From assembly GCF_002409645.1 (NCBI RefSeq), contig NZ_DHNR01000017.1, positions 1 through 64,000 on the forward strand: a DNA stretch of 64,000 nt, read 5' to 3'. This document shows positions 9,327-16,742 of the stretch, piece by piece. Origin of the DNA: Acetobacter sp. UBA5411 (GTDB lineage: Bacteria; Pseudomonadota; Alphaproteobacteria; Acetobacterales; Acetobacteraceae). The position numbers were made by a program, and so were the translations under genes. Positions within the stretch are counted from its first letter, which is position 1; each line of letters starts with the position of its first letter. Under the pieces are notes generated by a model. The model made no database searches and was not told the DNA's origin. It saw only the letters and a program-made list of their open reading frames with translations.

Positions 9327-10925
9327 TCAGATTGCCATAAGCTCGGCTTCAATGGGTTGCATTACAGGTGGAGGGCTCCACCGGCCTTGATCTATATTTG
9401 CTATTTCTCCGTCAATTTCAGCAATGACCTGACGTGAAAATGGACCGAGGTGAAGGTAAAGCGCACTTGTCATGACTACATAAGGGAGTGCTTTGGGGTT
9501 ATGCAAAGCGCAGTCCAGTATCATACGCCAGAACTGCCCCGTCGTTCCCGGTCCGGCCCGGTGAATGCGGAAAAGCAGCCGGATAAAGCTGCGCAGATCT
9601 CCTTTTATCATTCGGTGTGTGCGTTCACGCTTGAGCATTCGGCCAAGCCTGCGGACCCGGCCAAAATAAGCAGTCGGATCATAAATTGCAGCAAGCACTG
9701 TTCTGTAATCATTCAGCACGTCACGTCGTGGGCGTTTTGTTTCGAAATTGAGTCCTGCAGTACACTGATCGCCCGACTGGGTCTGTTCGCTGCCGGAAAA
9801 AAGACGACCTTCGGCAAAAAGACGGCGTGTCAATTGGGTTGTGGGCAGGGCATAAAGCAGACCTACCATGCAGACCGGGATCGATGTGTCTTCAATACAT
9901 TCAATCATGCCTTTAGCAATGCTGCCTTTTTCGCTATCAAACCCGACGATAAAGCCGGCATTAACAAAAATTCCTGCTCTGTGGATTGTCTCGATGCTCT
10001 GCTGTAAGCTCCGCCTTGTATTCTGCTTTTTTTGCATAAGCACGAGAGACTCTGTATCTGGACTTTCGATGCCCACGAATATAGCAAAGAAATTTGTCTC
10101 AGACAGGCTACGCAGCAGATCGGGATCATCCGCCAGGTTAATTGAAGCCTCTGTTGAGAATTCAAATGGAAAATTCTTTGTATTCTGCCACTGTTTGAGG
10201 TCTGGTAGAAATTTTTTAAGTGCTTTCTTGTTGCCTATCAGGTTGTCATCCACAAAATCAACATGTCCGCGATAGCCAAGAGCGTACAGGGCATTAAGCT
10301 CTGCTATGACCTGTGCATTGGTCTTGGTGCGCGGCACCCTACCGTAGAGTTCGATAATATCACAGAACTCACAACTAAAGGGACACCCACGCGAAAACTG
10401 AACACCAACGTGCAGATACTGATCCAGCTTCAATAAATCAAAACGCGGCAAAGGGCTTTTTGTAACATCTGTTTTGCCCATCTCCGCTTTGAATACGCCT
10501 TGCCTGTCACCACGTCGCCATGCCGTGATGAAATCAATCATGATTTCCTCGGCTTCGCCCAGAACCTGAAAATTTGCTGCACTGTAAAGGTGCGGGCTGG
10601 ACGTAACATCGGGGCCACCAATTACGACCGGCTTGCCAAGAGCTCGACACATTTCAATAATATGCAGGGCATCGTTGCGTTGCGGCAGCATCCCGCCCGT
10701 CATGACAATATCGGCCCAGCCAAAATCTGCATCATCCAGATGTTCGGTGTTTCTGTTTACCAGCCGTATTTCCCAGTTTTCAGGCAGCAGCGCGGCAACT
10801 GTAATAAGACCAAGCGGTGCCGCAGGATAGCGTGCGTTAGTCAGATCGCAGGTTTCTTGATAGTTCCAGAATGAGCTTGCGTTGAAGAGGGGAAAGACCA
10901 TGAGTACCTTACAGGTATCGATCAT
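9327..10925 (-). CDS. B12-binding radical SAM protein (hopanoid C-2 methylase HpnP-like, DUF4070 type)
   Basis: This protein has 532 residues. The N-terminal ~130 residues look like a cobalamin-binding Rossmann domain (MVFPLFNASSFW; PLGLITVAALLP; VIGGPDVTSSP; LGEAEEIM). The radical SAM core carries the cluster motif CPFSCEFCD near residue 180, followed by IIELYGRVPRTKT and VDFVDDNLIGNKKALK. The C-terminal ~150 residues match the layout of the DUF4070 extension. HpnP, which methylates hopanoids at C-2, has this architecture, but other members of the group have different or unknown substrates, so I give no symbol. Acetic acid bacteria are rich in hopanoids. The gene stands alone on the minus strand, in the accessory half of the window. 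Confidence 0.75.
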   Translation of the reverse strand: MIDTCKVLMVFPLFNASSFWNYQETCDLTNARYPAAPLGLITVAALLPENWEIRLVNRNTEHLDDADFGWADIVMTGGMLPQRNDALHIIEMCRALGKPVVIGGPDVTSSPHLYSAANFQVLGEAEEIMIDFITAWRRGDRQGVFKAEMGKTDVTKSPLPRFDLLKLDQYLHVGVQFSRGCPFSCEFCDIIELYGRVPRTKTNAQVIAELNALYALGYRGHVDFVDDNLIGNKKALKKFLPDLKQWQNTKNFPFEFSTEASINLADDPDLLRSLSETNFFAIFVGIESPDTESLVLMQKKQNTRRSLQQSIETIHRAGIFVNAGFIVGFDSEKGSIAKGMIECIEDTSIPVCMVGLLYALPTTQLTRRLFAEGRLFSGSEQTQSGDQCTAGLNFETKRPRRDVLNDYRTVLAAIYDPTAYFGRVRRLGRMLKRERTHRMIKGDLRSFIRLLFRIHRAGPGTTGQFWRMILDCALHNPKALPYVVMTSALYLHLGPFSRQVIAEIDGEIANIDQGRWSPPPVMQPIEAELMAI

Positions 10926-11474
10926 TGCACAAAGATCCAGTGTACTAGGGACGTGTTGTCGAGTTTTTTTCGTTTAATTGATGAGTTCTTAATCTGAATT
11001 CCAAGAAAGAAAATGTATGAAGCATAGATATTTTTCTCCTTAATTGCCCTGAAAAAATAAAGTGCAATTATTTCCTAATATGCCGTAATTTGTTATTTAC
11101 GAATAAATAAATAATAACTCAAGAACTATAGACTATTGTTGGGATTTATTAATGACGGATAATGTTAATTTTAAGCATAATTGAAATCATAGATTCCTAT
11201 TGTCGATGGAGAAGGTCGCAGTATCTTGGTTTGTGAAATTGTCACAAAGTCTTTTTCCTCTTTTGTTGGTGTAGCGAATATGCCGGGATGATGAGTAGAT
11301 GGCCTTAAAATTCTAAGGCCAAATAATTGAAAGAAAATAGAAGATAAAAACACCCACCTTAAAGGTCTTCTTGAGCGCTGCAGACGTCGGAAAGAACATG
11401 GTGGTTACTTGGTTGATTATGCGGCTTGTTGCTTCCCGCAGGTTGTTTCTACGAACCGACAAGCCTTATGTTGG
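10926..11474. other. AT-rich intergenic region with an inverted repeat
   Basis: This 550-base stretch separates two divergent genes: the radical SAM gene (minus) and fetA (plus). No convincing gene is seen. A perfect 8-bp inverted repeat TGGCCTTA-N6-TAAGGCCA at 11300-11321 is the clearest structure. It could be an operator for the fet genes or a terminator; it is not followed by a T-run. Confidence 0.5.
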
Positions 11475-12146
11475 ATGAATGTGGCAGGGTTAATGTTTTC
11501 ACGTTTTTCTCATCAGGCGCTCCGACCGTCAGTTGATGTCCTTACTCGTGGATTTTCTGCGAGAGGGTTACGTAATGCCCATGCGGGACCGTTTAATATT
11601 GATGTACCGGCAGGCACATGCTTGGTGGTGACTGGCATGTCCGGGACAGGAAAATCTGTCTTGTTGCGCATGATGGCGGATCTTGATCCTCATCAAGGGG
11701 ATGTGGCTTTGAATGGCCGTTTCTGTTCGGCTATGCCGTCCCACTCATGGCGGAAGCAGGTTTTATATCTTCCAGCAGAATCAGGATGGTGGAGCGATGT
11801 CGTACTCGATCATCTGCCAGACAACGATCAAACCTACGTTCTGATGGAACATCTGGGTTTGCGGCGCGGTGTGCTGTACGACCCCATACATCGTCTCTCT
11901 ACAGGTGAGCGGCAGCGCCTTGCTCTGGTGCGCGGATTGTTGAATGCCCCTCAGGTCATGCTGATGGATGAGCCGTGCTCGGCGTTGGACAGTAGAACTA
12001 CGCTCTTAGTTGAAGCCGTCATGCGTGCCAGAATGGAAGAGGGAGCCACAATTATTCTTGTCTCGCATGATCTCGCGCAGGCATCGCGGATGGCGGATCA
12101 GCGTTGCGATATCGTCGACGGCCATTTTAGCGGGGTTGCGTTTTGA
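11475..12146 (+). CDS. fetA: ABC transporter ATPase, FetA (YbbL)-like
   Basis: This 223-residue ATPase has Walker A in GMSGTGKSVLL (about residues 54-64), the signature LSTGERQRL, Walker B VMLMDEP and the switch His in LVSHD. In E. coli, FetA drives the FetB permease in iron export and peroxide resistance. The assignment rests mainly on the next gene, a clear FetB homologue. The start is uncertain: 11475 and 11493 both fit the family. A longer in-frame extension to 11409 adds residues that do not look like the family. The stop overlaps the fetB start. Confidence 0.82.
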   Translation: MNVAGLMFSRFSHQALRPSVDVLTRGFSARGLRNAHAGPFNIDVPAGTCLVVTGMSGTGKSVLLRMMADLDPHQGDVALNGRFCSAMPSHSWRKQVLYLPAESGWWSDVVLDHLPDNDQTYVLMEHLGLRRGVLYDPIHRLSTGERQRLALVRGLLNAPQVMLMDEPCSALDSRTTLLVEAVMRARMEEGATIILVSHDLAQASRMADQRCDIVDGHFSGVAF

Positions 12147-12940
12147 CGGCTATCTTAATGACTCCGGGTGACATGTTACTGGCAGGAGGAATGATTTTCG
12201 GCAGTATAATACTATCGCTCGTGTTCTCGTTGGGTATCCAGAAGGCGCTGTTTATAGCGGCTTTGCGGATGGTAGTACAATTGGTTCTGGCCGGCAGTGT
12301 GTTGTTGTTGATCTTTGGTCGCTCCTCTGTGTGGCTGACGATAGCGATGCTTGTTTTCATGTTTGCAGCCGCTTCATATGAGGTTGGTACGCGGCAGCTG
12401 GTGCGCCTGACGCCAGACTGGCACTTTGGCATAGGAGGTGGCAGTACCATTATCGGCACAGTGATTGTCGTCTTGCTTGGTCTGTTAACGGCGTTACAGC
12501 CGCATCCATGGTATCAGGCACGCACAGCAATTCCGATGACAGGGCTGCTGCTGGGCAATGTCATGAATGCTGTTAGCCTGACAATGAATACACTGCTTTC
12601 GACGATATCGCGCGAACGTTCGGCCATAGAGGCACGACTGACACTGGGTGCGACCAGGACGGAGGCAATGAATGTTTCCATTCGGCAGGCAATTCGTGCC
12701 GCGTTAATTCCAACGCTCAATCAGATGGCTGCTGCAGGTATCATTACATTGCCGGGTATCATGACAGGACAGATTCTTGCGGGAATGAACCCGATGGAAG
12801 CTTCGAAGTATCAGATTGTTCTGATGAGCCTGATTGTCAGCGGTAATATGATCGGTGCTACATTAGCTGCCGTTTTAACGGCCGTAAGGCTGAGTGATAG
12901 TCGGGGACGATTACGCTTAGATCGTCTTTTCAGGAAATAA
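12143..12940 (+). CDS. fetB: ABC transporter permease, FetB (YbbM, UPF0014) family
   Basis: This 265-residue inner-membrane protein has about six to seven hydrophobic segments. Family landmarks are the early ALRMVVQLVLAG, the central GLLLGNVMNAVSLTMNTL and the late LPGIMTGQILAGMNPMEASKY. With FetA it would form an iron (or other metal) exporter. Translation starts either at the TTG at 12143, which overlaps the fetA stop as TTGA, or a few codons later at an ATG. Tight coupling shows a two-gene operon. Confidence 0.88.
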   Translation: MTAILMTPGDMLLAGGMIFGSIILSLVFSLGIQKALFIAALRMVVQLVLAGSVLLLIFGRSSVWLTIAMLVFMFAAASYEVGTRQLVRLTPDWHFGIGGGSTIIGTVIVVLLGLLTALQPHPWYQARTAIPMTGLLLGNVMNAVSLTMNTLLSTISRERSAIEARLTLGATRTEAMNVSIRQAIRAALIPTLNQMAAAGIITLPGIMTGQILAGMNPMEASKYQIVLMSLIVSGNMIGATLAAVLTAVRLSDSRGRLRLDRLFRK

Positions 12941-12985
12941 AGCATTCTGAGTTTTATGAAGGTAGGAGTGCCCGTGACATAAAAG

Positions 12986-13222
12986 ATGGTAATTACTAAT
13001 AAACCGAAACATTCTCTACCCAAATTTCGTGAACGTGCGGTTTGTATGATCCAAAAAAATAGAAATCATCAGCTACTTTACTCTGCAATGCTGTTGATCG
13101 CGTCTAAGTTAGATATAGGCCCTGACATGTTGTCAGAATGGGTTCGTCTGAATGAACGGGCCAACGCATTTGTAACGGGCTATCGGCTTGATCGGAAGAA
13201 AAGTATGCAAATGGAGCACTAA
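12986..13222 (+). pseudogene. IS3-family transposase OrfA remnant
   Basis: These 78 residues resemble the helix-turn-helix OrfA of IS3 elements: PKFRERAVCMI, then a degenerate AMLLIASKLDIGPDMLSEWVR, which matches the usual IA-KLGI-PETLR-WVR pattern. No OrfB with an integrase core follows, and no inverted repeats were found. It is therefore a dead fragment and marks past insertion activity near the integrase end of the island. Confidence 0.6.
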
Positions 13223-13616
13223 ACCCTTTTCTGCGGCAGCGTCCTCATAACGGGTGCGGACCAACATCTTCTGGTGAGAGGATATCACGAGGTACGCGGC
13301 GAAAAATCACGAGAGCACGATGCCGCACAGGCGCAGGATAATGTGGTAAGCGCTTTACACAGTTAGGGCAGCGATCTGGACATGGTCGAGAGCCTGATAG
13401 CGGATAAGGAATTGGGGCGCGTTCTGGATATTGGTAGACCGTTTCATAGGATGCTTCTACGAACCAACGGCATACGCTACCGCTTTGTCATCGACATGGC
13501 TTCTCTGACAGAGGGATAACTCACGCACGATATCGCAAGGCTCTCAGTAACACAGAAAATGCCGCCTGGCGTCTGAAAATGGCGCATCTCTTTCCCTTGA
13601 AAAAAACGATGACCAC
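13223..13616. other. Degraded segment, no assignable gene
   Basis: This stretch has several stops in all frames and no recognisable family. Its base composition is closer to coding DNA than to the AT-rich spacers, so it is probably old coding sequence in decay. Confidence 0.4.
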
Positions 13617-13640
13617 ATGACGATGCGCGGAGAAAGCGAC

Positions 13641-14013
13641 ATGAAAATAATGCCAACCGCAGCAGCGGCTCTGACGATGGGAGCAGGACCAGCTCTCTCA
13701 GAAGCGGTCTTCGGTCGCTCCCAAAGCCATGCAGGCTCTTGCTCCGGGGCTCGCCGACTATACGGACAAAGTGCTGTTCGGAGAAGTCTGGCGCGAAAAA
13801 TCTGTCAGTCCCCTCGATCGTAGCATCGTCACTCTGTCCGTGCTGATCGCCACGGGCAAAGCGGCACAACTGACGTCCCATGTTCAGCTCACGCTTCAGC
13901 ACGGCGTGACGCCGCGTGACATTTCAGGCCTCGTTACCCAACTCGCACTTTATACCGGCTGGCCGAATACCGTATCAGGGCAGCCCAAGGAGGTCTGGAT
14001 TTTGCCAGAGTAG
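13641..14013 (+). pseudogene. Carboxymuconolactone decarboxylase family protein, frameshifted
   Basis: A signal-peptide-like start (MKIMPTAAAALTMGAG) with GGAG eight bases before it runs out of frame after about 15-20 codons. The body of the protein continues in another frame: ALAPGLADYTDKVLFGEVW, SPLDRSIVTLSVLIA and LVTQLALYTGWPN, which are typical of the CMD/AhpD-like fold. A single-base shift between about 13690 and 13725 would join the two. The C-terminus is short and ends soon after the GWPN motif, so a second lesion is likely. CMD proteins bind small aromatic lactones or act as peroxidase-like proteins. This copy is probably inactive. Confidence 0.65.
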
Positions 14014-14138
14014 ATGACAATGCCCTATTACGTGCTTCATCCACCGTGGAATGACTGCATCGCCAATGATACAGTTCGGTATCTTTTTGCCGACTAGCAG
14101 GTAGTGGAGAGCGTAACCCGCCATGCTACGGTTGCTTC

Positions 14139-14370
14139 TTATACAATCATGAAACGGGCGGCATTGCCGCAGCGAGAGAGGAAGCGTTCCGGAAGCAGTT
14201 GAATGCTTAATAGTGTCAAAACTCCAACCACGCTGAGAGTCCAGAAAATTCCACGCCATCCAATCAGCTCGATAAGTTGACCGCCAGCCAAGGGGCCGAG
14301 CAGGGGGGCGATAACCATGATCCTCATAAGTATGGAGATCATTCGAGCGATCTGGGTGAGGGCGAAGTTG
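14139..14370 (-). pseudogene. MFS multidrug transporter (Bcr/CflA type) fragment
   Basis: About 70 residues read MRIMVIAPLLGPLAGGQLIE, then LIGWRGIFWTLSVVG. They match the TM4-TM6 region of Bcr/CflA drug-proton antiporters, where the pattern LAPILAPLLGG---WR-IFW is conserved. Neither end of the protein is present. The fragment sits between the CMD remnant and the integrase and is not expected to be functional. Confidence 0.6.
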
Positions 14371-14469
14371 ACCTCAATCGCGTAAAGATCAGATTATCTA
14401 TTTCCTTTGTAATTTCTGCAACGAACCATTCATTGCACGCAAGTAGCGCTGAGTTGATGTTTGTTATTT

Positions 14470-15621
14470 TCAGCATCCCAGCAGTGCTGCGGAGATTTTC
14501 TCGGAAACAAGATTGGTTGAGAGCCTCACGTTCTCCCGCTTTAAGTGAGCGTAACGAGCTGTCGTCTTGATATCGCTATGTCCCAGCATACGACCGATCA
14601 TCGTCAGGTCAGCTCCCATTTCCAGTGCGTCAGAAGCGAAGGAATGGCGCAGATCATGAATCCTGACGTCGTCCAGACCCGCGGCTTTGCGAATGCGGCG
14701 CCAGGGTTTTTGTAGGTCAGTCAAATAGCCACCTTTTTCCCGTCCAGTAATGACATAAGGATTGTCCTCCAGCCGGGTGATGGCTTTGATTACGTTCACG
14801 GCCGCTTGTCCGATCAGGACGATTTTAGCCCCCGTTTTACTGTCAGGGAGCCTGAATTCGGATTGGTCGAAGAAAACGTGGCTCCATTGCAGAGTCTGGA
14901 TTTCGCGTAGCCGGCAACCTGTCAGGACGAGCAGACGGATTGCCCAGACGGCCTCAGGCATATCCTCTGCTTCATTGAGCGCGGCGCCGAGGCGCGTATA
15001 TTCTTCTTGGGTTAGATAGCGCTCCCGCTTCTCTTCCTTATAGCGCTGAACGCCGCGGCACGGATTGAGACCGTCAGTCCGAATGCTCCATAGGTCTGCC
15101 AGGCTGAACATTTTGGACAGTACGCCGAGCGTCCGATTGGCCTGATAAGGGATATGTCGCATATCGCCATGGAATTCGGAGACGTCCGCCCGCGATATAT
15201 CGGCCATCCGCCATGTCCCGAATTTGGGAACGATGAACAGATCCACAGCTCTCTTATACTCGCTCTGGGTCGTTGGTTTGAGGTGGACATCCACATATTC
15301 GCCCAGAAAACGGTTGCTGAATTCCCTGACGGTCATCGCCTTGCGTTCTTCTACACGAGCATCCGAGGGATTCTCGCCGCTATGAACCCGTGCAAGAACC
15401 TTGATGGCTTCTTCACGCGCTAGATCGGCCGTCCATGGGCTCCCATGTTGTCCGATCGTGTAGCGGCGCATGCGGCCGCCGGCGCGATAATGAATGACGT
15501 ACACCTTTCGGCCGGATGGCCACACCCGGACTGCGAAGGCCGGAATGCTGTCATCCCAGAGGAAATAATCCTTCTCTGTCGGGTCGGCAGAGGTGACGGT
15601 TTTCTTGCTGAGCTTGGCCAT
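14470..15621 (-). CDS. Tyrosine recombinase (island integrase)
   Basis: This 383-residue phage/island-type integrase has an N-terminal arm-binding domain (FAVRVWPSGRKVYVIHYRAG, about 25-45), a core-binding SAM-like domain (about 100-180) and a catalytic domain. Catalytic residues are visible: Arg in LTGCRLREI, His-x-x-Arg in HDLRHSFAS, His in MLGHSDIKTT and the Tyr in ARYAHL. I chose MAKLSKK at 15621 as the start; a longer frame to 15690 is possible. The gene points away from the tRNA-fMet fragment at 15797-15841, and this adjacency is typical of tRNA-targeting islands. It looks intact. Confidence 0.93.
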   Translation of the reverse strand: MAKLSKKTVTSADPTEKDYFLWDDSIPAFAVRVWPSGRKVYVIHYRAGGRMRRYTIGQHGSPWTADLAREEAIKVLARVHSGENPSDARVEERKAMTVREFSNRFLGEYVDVHLKPTTQSEYKRAVDLFIVPKFGTWRMADISRADVSEFHGDMRHIPYQANRTLGVLSKMFSLADLWSIRTDGLNPCRGVQRYKEEKRERYLTQEEYTRLGAALNEAEDMPEAVWAIRLLVLTGCRLREIQTLQWSHVFFDQSEFRLPDSKTGAKIVLIGQAAVNVIKAITRLEDNPYVITGREKGGYLTDLQKPWRRIRKAAGLDDVRIHDLRHSFASDALEMGADLTMIGRMLGHSDIKTTARYAHLKRENVRLSTNLVSEKISAALLGC

Positions 15622-15796
15622 GCTTGCCCTCATCGCAGGAAACACATAGGAAACAGATGAATGCGAAACCGGGCGTAGCCGGTACGACAATTGCGTAGCC
15701 TGATGGGACGTTTTTTCAAGGAAAATAAAGGGTTCTGCGTGGTAAGGCGTAGTTCTGTCGGCTGGGGCGGGGAGGGGCGTAGGCTTAAATCCCTAA

Positions 15797-15841
15797 CTCA
15801 TAACCTGAAGGTCACAGGTTCAAATCCTGTCCCCGCAACCA
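15797..15841 (+). other. Attachment site: 3' half of a tRNA-fMet gene
   Basis: These 45 bases equal the 3' part of an alphaproteobacterial initiator tRNA: anticodon loop CTCATAA with CAT, 3' anticodon stem, variable region, T-arm (ACAGGTTCAAATCCTGT) and acceptor strand CCCCGCAACCA with encoded CCA. The 5' half is not a tRNA: bases 15792-15796 do not pair with the 3' anticodon stem, and no D-arm is formed. A GCGGGG at 15767-15772 lies at the right distance to pair with the acceptor strand, but the surrounding DNA is simply G-rich. I read this as an att site next to the integrase, not as a working tRNA. The intact copy should lie left of the window. Confidence 0.8.
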
Positions 15842-15866
15842 TCTTAAACGAACGCTCCGATACAAC

Positions 15867-15900
15867 AGCCGCTTGGGTCTCAGCCCGTGCGGCTTTTTTT
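15867..15900 (+). terminator. Intrinsic terminator after the tRNA-fMet 3' end
   Basis: The stem AGCCGC / GCGGCT, with an inner GGG / CCC pairing, is followed by seven T residues. It lies 25 bases after the encoded CCA, as expected for the native 3' flank of a tRNA gene. Confidence 0.85.
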
Positions 15901-16222
15901 GTGGTCGGAGCTTCGGGAAAACGTGGAGAAGAGCCGCGAGACGGCTTTCCAGCTCAATCATGTGCAGTTTAGTCTATTGAGTGGGGAAGCGCTGTAAACG
16001 GTTGAATCTGGCTGCACTTTCTTTCGAATGATCGACTTCAGCCTTTAATGTCCGGGATTGGGGATCATGATAGCATGGCTAGGGCCATGCCGTTTCAGCG
16101 GGCCGAAGACGGGCTACTTTCCCGGCAGCGCCCCGGGCCTAGTTTCTTTTTGCGATGTGCACCGAAGCCGCGCTTCGACCGGATTTTTACTGCGCTGTGA
16201 GAGGACCGGTTGTTCAAAGCGT
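15901..16222. other. Intergenic region, no recognised gene
   Basis: Nothing beyond short random frames is seen between the terminator and the dead transposase. The most 5' part of the decayed IS may begin within this stretch. Confidence 0.4.
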
Positions 16223-16700
16223 CTGATGATCGACAAGACAGATCTCAAAGCACATAAAGCACCTGCTTCCCTAGTTAAAAAAGGGCTTTCCCTGCCATAT
16301 CGGACTCATAAAAGGCGGCCTGAACTCAAGATGGTCTGGGGATGAAACTACTCGACTTTATCTGCTAGCAGAACAGATCAGTGATTTTAAAGATGCGGAT
16401 GTTCTGCTAGTAGATTTGCTGGATAAGACAGAAGACGTTCTCGGCTAATAGGAATACGACAATAATAAAATCAGTCAGTCTCGAACCAACCGAATTATCA
16501 CTGCCAGTACCCCGCCGAAGAAGAACTCAAAATCAAAGCTGCCTTACAACGGGTAACTGTACAAAAAGAGCCATCTCATCGAAAACATGTTTGTAAAGCT
16601 CAAAAACTGGCGATGCATCGCAACCAGATATGATCGCTGCGCTCATACATTCATGTCGCAATCCGCAGCGCCACAAGTTTCATCTTCTACCTCAGAAAAA
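16223..16700 (+). pseudogene. IS5-family transposase, heavily decayed
   Basis: Read across frames, the sequence follows the C-terminal half of an IS5-type transposase: IDKTDLKAHKAPASLVKKGL, then KGGLNS, LYLLAEQISDFKDADVLL, then LYKKSHLIENMFVKLKNW and ATRYDRCAHTFMS. The last motifs hold the catalytic Glu region of this DDE family. At least two frameshifts and several in-frame stops (for example after VLG near 16446 and before LYKK near 16556) interrupt it. No inverted repeats remain. It ends close to the TonB receptor stop codon. Confidence 0.75.
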
Positions 16701-16742
16701 AGTCCTGAGTCTAAAGGATGACATAGATCTTCAAGCAGTTTT

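Noticed and set aside
11171..11353. 60-residue minus-strand frame before fetA
   Set aside because: It overlaps an inverted repeat in AT-rich DNA and shows no protein-like pattern.
15691..15972. 93-residue frame with the phrase VTGSNPVPATI
   Set aside because: It is a translation through the tRNA 3' fragment, a common annotation artefact.
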